Source: Candidatus Blautia pullistercoris (GTDB lineage: Bacteria; Bacillota; Clostridia; Lachnospirales; Lachnospiraceae). Taken from it: a stretch of DNA of 33,101 bases. Below the pieces are notes generated by a model, which was not told where the DNA came from, did not search any database, and saw nothing but the letters and a program-made list of their open reading frames with translations. The DNA lies in NCBI GenBank assembly GCA_019114545.1, contig DXFG01000263.1:1-33101 (forward strand), in the 5' to 3' direction. Both the position numbers and the translations under genes were made by a program. Positions within the stretch are counted from its first letter, which is position 1; each line of letters starts with the position of its first letter. Below are positions 23,878-33,101 of this stretch, piece by piece.

Positions 23878-24909
23878 CTATAAATCTTTCAAAGATTCTT
23901 CCAGTTGTTTTTCAAAATCAAAGGTCTCTTCTCCGACCCTTTCCACAGGTGCCGCTTCCTGTTCTTCCTTTTCCTGGCTCTCCACCGATTCTGTGGAAAT
24001 GTTCTTGATCTTCTTTTCCGCCTGCGCCACGAAAGATTTTGGAACGGCTTTTACATAATAGACATACTCGTCATCTTCAAACTGGGTGGTCTCGCTTCTG
24101 GAATAGTCCACACCGAGAGCCGCAAATTCAATCACTAAACCTACCACTGCGGCAAGAACACCTGACAGGATCGCACTGCCAATGTTAATATTTACATTTA
24201 AGAACATACCGCCCAGGATCATAATCAGAATATAGATAATAGCTCCCGCTGCATCGCCGATCCTCCAGGAATAATCGGATGAAGTTCTGGAAATTAAATA
24301 TACCACCATAAGGACCACCACAAAAGCTAAAATATTCAGCCACATTTCCTGATTATTAATAAGGGCGTCCAAAAGAATCTGAAGCTTTTGTACAGATTCC
24401 GTCTCTTTCCCCTGAAGAACTGTACTTCTGTCACTGACAACTTCCATAAAGTAATATAAGACCACGCCACAGCAGGCGGGAACTGCACAAGAGGGTCCTC
24501 TCAGCAGACCGGCCCCCACCGGAACCGCCGCCGGCATATGAAGGGAAAAAGCTGCCGGAGTTAAGATCAGCGCCAGATTATCCCGGGAAGTAAAACGCAG
24601 GAACAAAATCATCAGCAGCAACAGAAGAAGGACTGAAAATGCAGCCACTTCCACACCCACTCCATAGCAATGGGCCACGATCATGATACATCCTAATACC
24701 GCCATCCCGTTGAGAGGCAGCACAGCGCAAATAATAGATAAGATCAAAACTATAAATATATTATCCAGAGCCTCTAAAAAACCCAAAGTAGAATTAATGG
24801 TCTGGAACACAAGGAAAGCAAGAAGAAACTTCAGCAGAGGAAGAAGCCAGGTATCATGCTCTCCATAAAAGTTTTTGATTTTCTGTTTCATCTCCAATAA
24901 AGTTGTCAC
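23878..24909 (-). CDS. Multi-pass membrane protein of unknown function
   Basis: About nine hydrophobic segments, hydrophilic C-terminal tail; GTG at 24909 preceded by GGGAGGAG fits better than ORF-track start 25038, which overlaps the upstream gene. Confidence 0.75.
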   Translation of the reverse strand: MTTLLEMKQKIKNFYGEHDTWLLPLLKFLLAFLVFQTINSTLGFLEALDNIFIVLILSIICAVLPLNGMAVLGCIMIVAHCYGVGVEVAAFSVLLLLLLMILFLRFTSRDNLALILTPAAFSLHMPAAVPVGAGLLRGPSCAVPACCGVVLYYFMEVVSDRSTVLQGKETESVQKLQILLDALINNQEMWLNILAFVVVLMVVYLISRTSSDYSWRIGDAAGAIIYILIMILGGMFLNVNINIGSAILSGVLAAVVGLVIEFAALGVDYSRSETTQFEDDEYVYYVKAVPKSFVAQAEKKIKNISTESVESQEKEEQEAAPVERVGEETFDFEKQLEESLKDL

Positions 24910-24911
24910 GG

Positions 24912-25337
24912 TCAGTTTCTCCTCCCTGTAATTCTTCCGTTTCTTCTCTCTTCTCTGTCGTAAATTTTCTTCAGCTGCCCCAGGGCTTTGTAATATTCCT
25001 GTATTCCCTTCTGGGCTTTGGCATATTTCACCGTGCAATAGATATATGTAAGCACACTATATACCACCAGCAGGATAATATAACCGCCTAAAGCAGCCAC
25101 TACCAGCAGGGGAAGATTCATCCTGTGCAGATTATTCATCAGATAATCGCTTCTATACCCGGCCCATCCCATTAAAAGAAGGGCGTAAGCAATGGTAGTA
25201 AGGAAAAAATTTTTAATCAAAGCCAGGCCGATATAATCGCTTCTATAATAATTGCTGATAGCCAGATGCTGTTTTCCCTCTCCTGATTCATATACAGCCA
25301 GTTTATGCATTTTTTTAATTTTCTGGACGTCAAGCAT
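24912..25337 (-). CDS. Small membrane protein of unknown function
   Basis: MLDVQKIKKMHKLAVYESGEGKQHLAISNYYRSDYIGLALIKNFFLTTIAYALLLMGW... two TM helices; AGAGG RBS before ATG at 25337. Confidence 0.75.
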   Translation of the reverse strand: MLDVQKIKKMHKLAVYESGEGKQHLAISNYYRSDYIGLALIKNFFLTTIAYALLLMGWAGYRSDYLMNNLHRMNLPLLVVAALGGYIILLVVYSVLTYIYCTVKYAKAQKGIQEYYKALGQLKKIYDREERRNGRITGRRN

Positions 25338-25416
25338 ATGGTTTCCTCTTTTCTGTTTCTTTCTATACTCATACATACTGCATTATAACATAGTCTTAGG
25401 AAGTGAATCAAGACTT

Positions 25417-26139
25417 TTAGGTCTCTGAGCCAATAGCAATCACCAGAAAATATACCCTCTGTGCCCCTGCTTTTTTCAGCGTAGCGGCAGCCTGGTTTAA
25501 GGTAGCACCTGTGGTGTAAATATCATCTATAAGAAGGATATTCCCTCCATTTAACCTTTCCGCTGCTGTAAAAGCTCCCCGAATATTTTTCAGCCTTTCT
25601 TCCGGATTCAGATCTTTCTGAGGTTTTGTGTTGATTTTTCGTTTCATCAGTTTTTTCTTTACCGGCAGATTCACCCTTTTTCCCAGTGCTTCTGCGATGA
25701 GTTCCGCCTGATTATATCCTCTTTTTTCCAGACGTTTTCTGTGAAGAGGTATGGGCACAAGATAGTCTATTTCCCAGCAGCGGATCTGAGCTTCTGCATA
25801 AGCTGCTGCCAGTTCTCCGTAAAATACACCGTATTCCTGCCTTTTTCCATATTTTAATTTAAAAAGGGATTCTTGAAGAAGTGTGTTGTAGGGAAAAATT
25901 CCGATTCCCTGATCAAACAGATGTGTTCTGCGGCTACAGTCTGAACAGTATTCCTGTTCCGGATCCTTCAAAGGCTTTGAACACTTAAAGCACCTGGGGC
26001 CTGTTACAGGTCTCAGCCGTTCCCGGCAGCCGCTGCAGATTTTCTGTGTCCCCGGCACAGGTATATCATGGCATACCGGACAGCGCCTGGGATACAGAAT
26101 ATCCAGAAATGTATTCTTCATCTTATCTTTTTTTGTCAC
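25417..26139 (-). CDS. comF: ComF-family phosphoribosyltransferase-like protein
   Basis: N-terminal CxxC zinc motifs (CPVCHD, CSGC, CFKC, CSDC), LLIDDIYTTGATLNQAA PRPP-binding motif. GTG start in GTGA overlap with recD2. Confidence 0.92.
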   Translation of the reverse strand: MTKKDKMKNTFLDILYPRRCPVCHDIPVPGTQKICSGCRERLRPVTGPRCFKCSKPLKDPEQEYCSDCSRRTHLFDQGIGIFPYNTLLQESLFKLKYGKRQEYGVFYGELAAAYAEAQIRCWEIDYLVPIPLHRKRLEKRGYNQAELIAEALGKRVNLPVKKKLMKRKINTKPQKDLNPEERLKNIRGAFTAAERLNGGNILLIDDIYTTGATLNQAAATLKKAGAQRVYFLVIAIGSET

Positions 26140-28367
26140 TGGATCTCCTTAATTCTCACATCTAAGGCCGTATAACGGTCCTGTTCCATTCGGTTGTTTT
26201 CCATTTCATAGAAAGTCTTCTCATCTCCCACCAAAGTAACACATTTTCTGGCTCTCGTCACTGCAGTATAAAGAAGATTCCGGTTCATCAGCATTCTGGG
26301 GCCTTGGAGAAGGGGAATCACCACTGCGGGATACTCGCTTCCCTGGGCTTTATGGATTGTAATCGCATAGGCCAGCTCCAGTTCATCCAGCTGCTTAAAA
26401 GAATATTCTACAAATCTTTTTTCATCGAATTCCACCGTCACGGTCTCCGCAAAAGAATTGATCTCACGAATGATACCCGTATCTCCGTTGAATACGCCAA
26501 CGCCTTTCTCCACAGGTATCCCATAGTTTCCTCTGATCTCCCATTCCAGCTGGTAATTATTCTTTATCTGCATGACCTTATCTCCCTCACGGAAAATCCC
26601 CTGTCCATGCTCCTTTTCCTTTTTTTCCGGTTCCGGAGGATTCAGATACTGCTGCAGTATCACATTTAGCCGCTCTACACCCAGAAGTCCCTTTCTCATA
26701 GGCGTGAGAACCTGGATTTCATAAGGGGAAGCCTCCACATATCCAGGCAGTTTTTTCTGGATCAGAGTGATCACAATGCTGATGATCACATTGGCGTCGT
26801 ATCTTTTCAGGAAGAAAAAGTCTCTGCTTTTATTGTCAAGAACTACCGGAATCCCCTGATTGATCTTATGGGCGTTTACCACAATATCACTTTGAGAAGC
26901 CTGCCGGAAAATCTTTACCAATTCTACAACGGGAAAACAGCCGGAGGCAATAATATCTTTCAACACACTTCCCGGTCCTACGCTGGGAAGCTGATTCACA
27001 TCTCCCACCAGGATCAGGCGGGTACCGGAAACTACCGCAGAAAGGAGTGCATGCATTAAAAAGATATCCACCATAGACATTTCATCAATAATGATCACAT
27101 CTGCCTCCAGAGGATTCTGGGCGTTCCGCTCAAATCTTACATGCTCCTGGGCCTGCTCGGGGCCCCCGCTCAGTTCCAGCAGACGATGAATAGTCTTTGC
27201 TTCATATCCGCTGGTCTCTGTCATTCTTTTGGCTGCCCTTCCTGTAGGAGCTGCCAAACAGATATCCAGATCTTCCATCTCAAAATGCCGGATGATCGCA
27301 TTGATGGTAGTCGTCTTACCGGTTCCCGGACCTCCGGTGATGATCAGAAGACCGTTCTTCACCGCCTCCCTTACAGCTTCTTTCTGCTTCTCATCCAGCA
27401 CTACTCCTGTACCTCTCTGGATCCGCTCTATCTTTTCTTCCAGGATATCTTCTCTTGCTGTATCCTGTAGATTCAATGCGTGGAGCATCTGGGCCACATG
27501 AAGTTCTACCTGATAGTATGAGGCTGCGTATACCGCTGTCTGCACCGGTTCTTCATCTTGTCTGATCTCCCGGATTACGATCTTTCTTTCAATGGACAGG
27601 TCCATGAAATGTTTTTCCATATATTCCTGCTCCACCCCCAGCAAATCCCGGGCTCTCCTGAGCAGTACTTCCTTTGGCAGGTAGACATGACCTTCTCCGG
27701 AGGCCTGAAGCAATATGTATAAAATACCGCTTCGAATGCGGTAATCGGAATCTGTATGGATCCCGATCCTGGCGGCAATCTCATCAGCAATCTTGAATCC
27801 CACCCCAGGAATGTCCTCTGCCATTTTATAAGGATTTTCTTTCAGTACACCATACATCTCCTGGCCATACTGTCGGTAGATCTTCATACCCAGCGCCTGG
27901 GTGATCCCATACTGCTGCAGAAACATCATGGCCTTCCGCATATCTGCCTTCTCTTCCACCTGGTCAGCAATCTCCCTGGCCTTTTTCTCGCTGATCCCCT
28001 TTACTTCCGCCAGTCTTTCCGGTTCTTCCTCAATGATCCGAAGAGTATCGTCCCCGAATTTTCTGACGATCCTGGCAGCAAGAGCCGCTCCAATACCTTT
28101 AATGGCTCCCGATCCCAGATACCGCTCCATTGCCAGAGAATCCTGAGGGATCACAGACTCATAGGAATTCACCGAAAACTGTCTGCCGTAAGAAGGATGT
28201 CTTGTATAAGTCCCTTTGGCCCGTATGGTCTCTCCTTCACTGAGAAACCGGAAGTTTCCTACACAGGTAATCTCCTCTCCCTGGGAAACCAGGCAGGCTA
28301 CCGTGTATCCATTGTCACGATTCTGAAATATGATATGATCCACATATCCCTCAATTGTCTCTTCCAC
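26136..28367 (-). CDS. recD2: ATP-dependent RecD2-like DNA helicase
   Basis: N-terminal HhH region (GSGAIKGIGAALAARIV), Walker A ITGGPGTGKTTTINAI, IIIDEMSMVD, C-terminal LAYAITIHKAQGSEYP and LLYTAVTRAR. Confidence 0.94.
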   Translation of the reverse strand: MEETIEGYVDHIIFQNRDNGYTVACLVSQGEEITCVGNFRFLSEGETIRAKGTYTRHPSYGRQFSVNSYESVIPQDSLAMERYLGSGAIKGIGAALAARIVRKFGDDTLRIIEEEPERLAEVKGISEKKAREIADQVEEKADMRKAMMFLQQYGITQALGMKIYRQYGQEMYGVLKENPYKMAEDIPGVGFKIADEIAARIGIHTDSDYRIRSGILYILLQASGEGHVYLPKEVLLRRARDLLGVEQEYMEKHFMDLSIERKIVIREIRQDEEPVQTAVYAASYYQVELHVAQMLHALNLQDTAREDILEEKIERIQRGTGVVLDEKQKEAVREAVKNGLLIITGGPGTGKTTTINAIIRHFEMEDLDICLAAPTGRAAKRMTETSGYEAKTIHRLLELSGGPEQAQEHVRFERNAQNPLEADVIIIDEMSMVDIFLMHALLSAVVSGTRLILVGDVNQLPSVGPGSVLKDIIASGCFPVVELVKIFRQASQSDIVVNAHKINQGIPVVLDNKSRDFFFLKRYDANVIISIVITLIQKKLPGYVEASPYEIQVLTPMRKGLLGVERLNVILQQYLNPPEPEKKEKEHGQGIFREGDKVMQIKNNYQLEWEIRGNYGIPVEKGVGVFNGDTGIIREINSFAETVTVEFDEKRFVEYSFKQLDELELAYAITIHKAQGSEYPAVVIPLLQGPRMLMNRNLLYTAVTRARKCVTLVGDEKTFYEMENNRMEQDRYTALDVRIKEIQ

Positions 28368-28394
28368 AATTTTTACCTTCCGTACTATCTTCTT

Positions 28395-29387
28395 TTACCT
28401 TTCATTCATCTTGCTCATAAGTTCCATATACTGACCGGTTCCTATAGCAACAGCCAGGGCAGGTTCCTCTGCCACCACTGTATTGATTCCCGTTTCCTCT
28501 TCGATAAGCTGTTCCAGGCCGCCGAGAAGAGCTCCTCCTCCGGTAAGAACAATTCCTCTTTCTGCTACATCGGCAGCAAGTTCCGGAGGAGTTTTCTCCA
28601 GGATACTGTGGATTGTTTCCATAATCTGGGTGGCTGCATCTTTCAGAGCCTCCCGAATTTCTTCAGATGTTACAGTAATGCTCTTGGGAAGTCCGGTAAT
28701 AGTATCTCTTCCTTTTACTTCCATAGATTTTGGTTCCGGAAGAGAATAGACTGTACCGATCTGAATCTTAATGTCCTCGGCTGTTCGTTCTCCGATCATC
28801 AAATTATGCATTTTTCTCACATAACGCATGATGGCCTCATCAAAATTATCTCCAGCCACTTTAATGGAAGTGGAAACTACGGTTCCTCCAAGGGAGATCA
28901 CTGCCACATCGGTAGTTCCTCCACCTATATCCACGATCATATTTCCAAAAGGCTTTGTAATATCGATCCCTGCTCCTATAGCTGCCGCAATGGGCTCTTC
29001 AATAATAGAGACTTCCCTGGCCCCCGCCTGATAAGTCGCCTCTTCCACAGCCTTTTTTTCTACTTCCGTAATTCCACTGGGAGCGCAGATACTGATCCGG
29101 GGTTTCCGAAAAGCCCTTTTTCCTATAGCTTTTGAGATAAAGTATTTCAACATTTTTTCTGTGACCTCAAAATCAGAGATCACTCCCTGGCGCAGAGGAC
29201 GCACTGCTACAATATTTCCCGGGGTCCTTCCTATCATCTGACGAGCTTCTTCTCCTACAGCTCTGATCTTATTGCTGTCCTTATCATATGCGACTACAGA
29301 AGGCTCCTTGAGCACAATCCCTTTTCCTTTTGCGTATACCAGTATACTGGCCGTGCCTAAATCGATCCCGATATCTGAAGCTGCCAT
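28395..29387 (-). CDS. mreB: MreB/Mbl-family rod shape-determining protein
   Basis: DIGIDLGTASILVYAKGKGIVLKEPSVVA, DIGGGTTDVAVISLGG, GIVLTGGGALLGGLEQLI. Start MAAS at 29387 chosen over MLLMAAS at 29396. Confidence 0.94.
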   Translation of the reverse strand: MAASDIGIDLGTASILVYAKGKGIVLKEPSVVAYDKDSNKIRAVGEEARQMIGRTPGNIVAVRPLRQGVISDFEVTEKMLKYFISKAIGKRAFRKPRISICAPSGITEVEKKAVEEATYQAGAREVSIIEEPIAAAIGAGIDITKPFGNMIVDIGGGTTDVAVISLGGTVVSTSIKVAGDNFDEAIMRYVRKMHNLMIGERTAEDIKIQIGTVYSLPEPKSMEVKGRDTITGLPKSITVTSEEIREALKDAATQIMETIHSILEKTPPELAADVAERGIVLTGGGALLGGLEQLIEEETGINTVVAEEPALAVAIGTGQYMELMSKMNER

Positions 29388-29422
29388 TAATAACACTGCC
29401 CCTTTCTAAACTTCGCTTCATA

Positions 29423-29469
29423 GGAGCTGTCCCATGAATCAAATCGAAAGTATTTCATGGGACAGCTCC
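29423..29469. repeat. Perfect 16-bp inverted repeat (hairpin) between uvrA and mreB
   Basis: GGAGCTGTCCCATGAA (29423-29438), 15-nt loop, TTCATGGGACAGCTCC (29454-29469); no T-tract on either side. Confidence 0.85.
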
Positions 29470-29517
29470 AAGTCAACATTTATTATATCCGACTTATCCC
29501 CTGTTGAAAAGGGGCAA

Positions 29518-32364
29518 TCATCTCAAATATTTTGACACATAACGACCTGTATAGGAAACCGGATTGGCTGCGACTTCTTCGGGGGTTCCGCTGGCGATCA
29601 CCGTTCCCCCTTTATCGCCGCCTTCCGGACCGATGTCGATAATATAATCTGCTGTCTTGATCACATCCAGATTATGTTCAATAACCACTACGGTATTTCC
29701 GCCTTCTGCCAGCCTCCGGAGAATTTCTATAAGTTTGTGCACATCTGCAAAATGCAGCCCTGTAGTGGGTTCATCCAGGATATAGATCGTCTTTCCCGTA
29801 CCTCTTTTACTCAGCTCCGTGGCCAGCTTGATGCGCTGTGCCTCTCCGCCGGAAAGTTCTGTAGAAGGCTGTCCCAGTTTAATATAGGAAAGCCCTACAT
29901 CATATAAGGTCTGGATTTTTCGTTTAATAGACGGCACATGGTCAAAAAATTCCAGTGCTTCTTCCACCGTCATGTTCAACACATCATAAATATTTTTCCC
30001 CTTATATTTTACCTCAAGTGTTTCTCTGTTATACCTTTTTCCATGACATACTTCACAGGGAACATAAACGTCCGGCAGAAAATGCATTTCAATCTTTAAA
30101 ATACCGTCGCCGCTGCAGGCTTCACATCTGCCTCCTTTGACATTAAAACTGAATCTTCCTTTCTTGTATCCCCTGGCTTTTGCATCGGCTGTAGCTGCAA
30201 AAAGATCACGTATCTGATCGAAGACGCCTGTATAAGTAGCCGGATTGGAACGGGGAGTTCTTCCAATAGGAGACTGATCGATATTGATCACCTTGTCAAG
30301 CTGTTCTACCCCTTCAATACATTTATGCTTTCCCGGAATCGTTCTGGCCCGGTTCAGTTTTCTGGCCAGACTTTTATATAAGATCTCATTGACCAGGGAA
30401 CTTTTTCCGGAACCGGACACACCGGTGACACAGGTCATAACTCCCAGGGGAATCTTTACATCTATATTTTTCAAATTGTTCTCCGCTGCTTTTCGCACGA
30501 TCAGAAAACCTGTAGGTTTTCTTCTCTCTGAAGGCACAGGGATTTTTTTCTTTCCGCTTAAATACTGGCCGGTAATAGAATTGGGATTCTTCATAATCTC
30601 TTCCGCAGTTCCGATAGCCACCAGTTGCCCTCCGTGTTCTCCTGCGCCAGGACCAATATCCACGATACAGTCTGCTGCTCTCATAGTATCTTCGTCATGT
30701 TCCACCACAATCAGGGAATTCCCCAGATCCCGGAGATGTTTCAGGGTATCCAGCAGTTTATCATTATCTCTCTGATGAAGGCCGATACTTGGCTCGTCCA
30801 GGATATAGGCCACGCCTACCAGTCCGGAACCAATCTGGGTAGCCAGACGGATCCTCTGAGCTTCTCCCCCGGAAAGGGTACCTGTGGCCCTTGATAGAGT
30901 AAGATACTCCAATCCTACATTGACCAGGAATTGCACTCTGGCCCGGATTTCTTTCAACACCTGCTCCCCGATCATTTCCTGGGCAGGGGTTAATTCCAAT
31001 TTATCCATAAACTCCTTAAGACTGCTGATAGAAAGAGAAGTCACTTCATAAATGTTCTTATCCCCCACGGTTACAGCCAGAGCTTCCGGTTTCAGCCGCT
31101 GCCCTTTACAGGCAGGACAGGGGGTAATCCTCATAAAAGTCTCATACTCCTGCTTCATAGAATCCGAACCGGTCTCCCGGTAGCGTCTCTCCACATTTTT
31201 GACCAGCCCTTCAAAGGCCACATCATAGACCCCTTCTCCTCTCTGTCCTTTATATCGTACCTTCACCTCATGTCCGTTCGTTCCGTAAATCAGAATATCC
31301 TGGATCTTTTTTGGATATTGTTCAAAAGGTGTATCCAGGTCAAAACCGTACTCTTCTGCAAGGGCATCCAGGATCGCTCTGGTAAAACTTCCTTTGTCCG
31401 TACAGGACTGCCATCCCAGAACAGTAATGGCTCCCTGCTGTATGCTCAGGCTTTTGTCCGGAATCATCAGATCTACATCAAATTCCATTTTATATCCCAG
31501 TCCGAAGCAGGAAGGGCAGGCTCCAAAAGGATTATTAAAGGAAAAGCTCCGGGGTTCGATCTCATCAATACTGATCCCGCAGTCCGGGCAGGCAAAGCTC
31601 TGGCTGAAATTCTGAATATTTCCATCCATAGTATCTACCATCAGGCGTCCCTCTGCCAGATTCAGTACTGTCTCAATAGAATCTGTCAGACGTTTTTCGA
31701 TCCCCTCTTTCACGATCAAACGGTCCACTACGATTTCTATATTATGCTTTTTATTCTTATCTAACTGGATCTCTTCGCTGAGTTCATAAAGATTCCCATC
31801 TATCTGAACTCTCACATATCCGCTTTTCCTGGCCTGTTCCAGAAGTTTGGCATGGGTTCCCTTGCGGCCTCTCACTACCGGTGCAAGAAGCTGGATCCTG
31901 GTCCGCTCCGGAAGCTTCATGATCTGGTCCACCATCTGATCTACGGTCTGCTTTTTGATCTCCCGGCCGCATTTCGGGCAGTGGGGGATACCGATCCTGG
32001 CATAGAGAAGACGGAAATAATCATAGATTTCCGTAACAGTTCCTACAGTAGAACGTGGATTTCGATTGGTGGATTTCTGATCAATGGAGATCGCCGGGGA
32101 CAGACCTTCTATACTTTCCACATCCGGTTTTTCCATCTGCCCCAAAAACTGCCGGGCATAAGAAGAAAGCGATTCCATATACCTTCTCTGTCCCTCTGCA
32201 TAAATGGTGTCAAATGCCAGAGAACTTTTTCCGGAACCGCTGAGCCCGGTCAGCACCACCAGCTCGTTTCTGGGAATATCCACATCCAGATTTTTCAGAT
32301 TATTCTCATTGGCCCCTCTTATTTTTATAAATTGTCTGGGCTGCATTTTCACTGCCATATCCAT
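29518..32364 (-). CDS. uvrA: Excinuclease ABC subunit A
   Basis: Two ABC ATPase modules ([42 protein letters not shown]), CxxC zinc fingers, two LSGGEAQRI signatures. Confidence 0.96.
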   Translation of the reverse strand: MDMAVKMQPRQFIKIRGANENNLKNLDVDIPRNELVVLTGLSGSGKSSLAFDTIYAEGQRRYMESLSSYARQFLGQMEKPDVESIEGLSPAISIDQKSTNRNPRSTVGTVTEIYDYFRLLYARIGIPHCPKCGREIKKQTVDQMVDQIMKLPERTRIQLLAPVVRGRKGTHAKLLEQARKSGYVRVQIDGNLYELSEEIQLDKNKKHNIEIVVDRLIVKEGIEKRLTDSIETVLNLAEGRLMVDTMDGNIQNFSQSFACPDCGISIDEIEPRSFSFNNPFGACPSCFGLGYKMEFDVDLMIPDKSLSIQQGAITVLGWQSCTDKGSFTRAILDALAEEYGFDLDTPFEQYPKKIQDILIYGTNGHEVKVRYKGQRGEGVYDVAFEGLVKNVERRYRETGSDSMKQEYETFMRITPCPACKGQRLKPEALAVTVGDKNIYEVTSLSISSLKEFMDKLELTPAQEMIGEQVLKEIRARVQFLVNVGLEYLTLSRATGTLSGGEAQRIRLATQIGSGLVGVAYILDEPSIGLHQRDNDKLLDTLKHLRDLGNSLIVVEHDEDTMRAADCIVDIGPGAGEHGGQLVAIGTAEEIMKNPNSITGQYLSGKKKIPVPSERRKPTGFLIVRKAAENNLKNIDVKIPLGVMTCVTGVSGSGKSSLVNEILYKSLARKLNRARTIPGKHKCIEGVEQLDKVINIDQSPIGRTPRSNPATYTGVFDQIRDLFAATADAKARGYKKGRFSFNVKGGRCEACSGDGILKIEMHFLPDVYVPCEVCHGKRYNRETLEVKYKGKNIYDVLNMTVEEALEFFDHVPSIKRKIQTLYDVGLSYIKLGQPSTELSGGEAQRIKLATELSKRGTGKTIYILDEPTTGLHFADVHKLIEILRRLAEGGNTVVVIEHNLDVIKTADYIIDIGPEGGDKGGTVIASGTPEEVAANPVSYTGRYVSKYLR

Positions 32365-32574
32365 TCCTCACTATCTTTTTGTCTTTTCTTTCTATTATCT
32401 GATCCTTCCCGCCCATTATACTATAAAGCACGATGTGTGGGTTGCATATAATACGCTGTACCAGTATAGCACAAATATCTCTGTCTTTCAAACATTTGTT
32501 CTGTTTTATAGAATAAATGGCATCCTGAGGAGCATCTTGATTAACAGGGAACAAAGTTTCCTGTTAGCCAAAAA

Positions 32575-32597
32575 CAGGGCTGCCCGAAGGCAGCCCT
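32575..32597 (-). terminator. Terminator of CBS-domain gene
   Basis: AGGGCTGCC-TTCG-GGCAGCCCT on minus strand followed by GTTTTT. Confidence 0.8.
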
Positions 32598-32605
32598 TAT
32601 CCCAT

Positions 32606-33025
32606 CTACTTTTCCTTAGGTTCCTTACCGCAGGAAGAACATATATACTGCATGATATCTCTTCTGGTCACAATTCCGATAAAATTCTTCTGGTCATCTA
32701 CAACCGGAACAAAATTTTGCCGCATAGCTTTCTCCATCAGATCTTCCATGTCGGAGTCCACTCTGATGGGAGCATAATCCGCCCGTCTCTTAAAAGAAGT
32801 AATGGGGACCTCCTCGGCAGCTTTCATATTCAGAGAACTGCGGTTTCTCAGCCCCCAGAGCATATCTCCTTCCGTTAGGGTTCCTACATATTTTCCTCTA
32901 TCATTTATGATCGGAATGCAGGAAAATTTGTGCTCCTCCATCTTTTCCAATGTCTGTCCCAGAGTATAAGAATCATGTATATATGTAACGTCTTCCTTGG
33001 GGGTAAGAAAAAATAATATATTCAT
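32606..33025 (-). CDS. CBS-domain-pair protein
   Basis: Two CBS motifs (FSCIPIINDRGKYVGTLTEGDML; FVPVVDDQKNFIGIVTRRDIM); GGAGG RBS 5 nt before ATG at 33025; C-terminal CSSCG. Confidence 0.88.
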   Translation of the reverse strand: MNILFFLTPKEDVTYIHDSYTLGQTLEKMEEHKFSCIPIINDRGKYVGTLTEGDMLWGLRNRSSLNMKAAEEVPITSFKRRADYAPIRVDSDMEDLMEKAMRQNFVPVVDDQKNFIGIVTRRDIMQYICSSCGKEPKEK

Positions 33026-33101
33026 AGTACCCTCCACTCAATTTACTCTTTTCTTATTCTGACATATTCAGAAGAAGAAATCCAGTAGAAAGCTATAAAC
33101 A

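Noticed and set aside
23834-25400. c-di-AMP (ydaO/yuaA) riboswitch near the cdaA locus
   Set aside because: I did not see the conserved ydaO-type sequence elements in the intergenic stretches by eye; an Infernal scan would be needed to exclude it.
27756-29135. 459-aa plus-strand ORF
   Set aside because: Spans the antisense of both recD2 and mreB including their junction; no domain resemblance, typical codon-bias artefact.
1-33101. CRISPR array, prophage, integrase/transposase, defence system, toxin-antitoxin
   Set aside because: No regularly spaced repeats, no recombinase or transposase motifs and no recognisable defence or toxin families in any supported ORF.

Overview
The window reads as ordinary chromosomal DNA from a low-to-mid GC Firmicute, probably Lachnospiraceae-like (taxonomy inferred from gene content only). 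Nearly every gene is on the minus strand. From left to right it contains: the carB 5' end and carA; two identical tRNA-Leu(CAG) genes, each with its own promoter; a divergent clpX-like ATPase; an HtrA/DegP serine protease; a surface-polysaccharide cluster (five proteins carrying GT2 domains, LCP ligase, polyprenyl glycosylphosphotransferase, CapD/WbpM-type dehydratase, Wzm/Wzt-type ABC exporter and an uncharacterised ectodomain protein) interrupted by one plus-strand DacF-type D,D-carboxypeptidase gene; azlCD; an HPr-like gene; a c-di-AMP locus (cdaA, cdaR and two uncharacterised membrane proteins); comF, recD2, mreB and uvrA; and a CBS-domain gene. I found no CRISPR array, transposase, phage gene or rRNA. 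The best candidates for follow-up are: the ectodomain protein in the exporter operon; the membrane proteins upstream of cdaA; a 7-bp direct repeat with 11-bp periodicity at the htrA promoter; a GC-rich leader/small ORF before the 5554-6471 glycosyltransferase; and the divergent ClpX. No clearly new defence or mobile system is visible.
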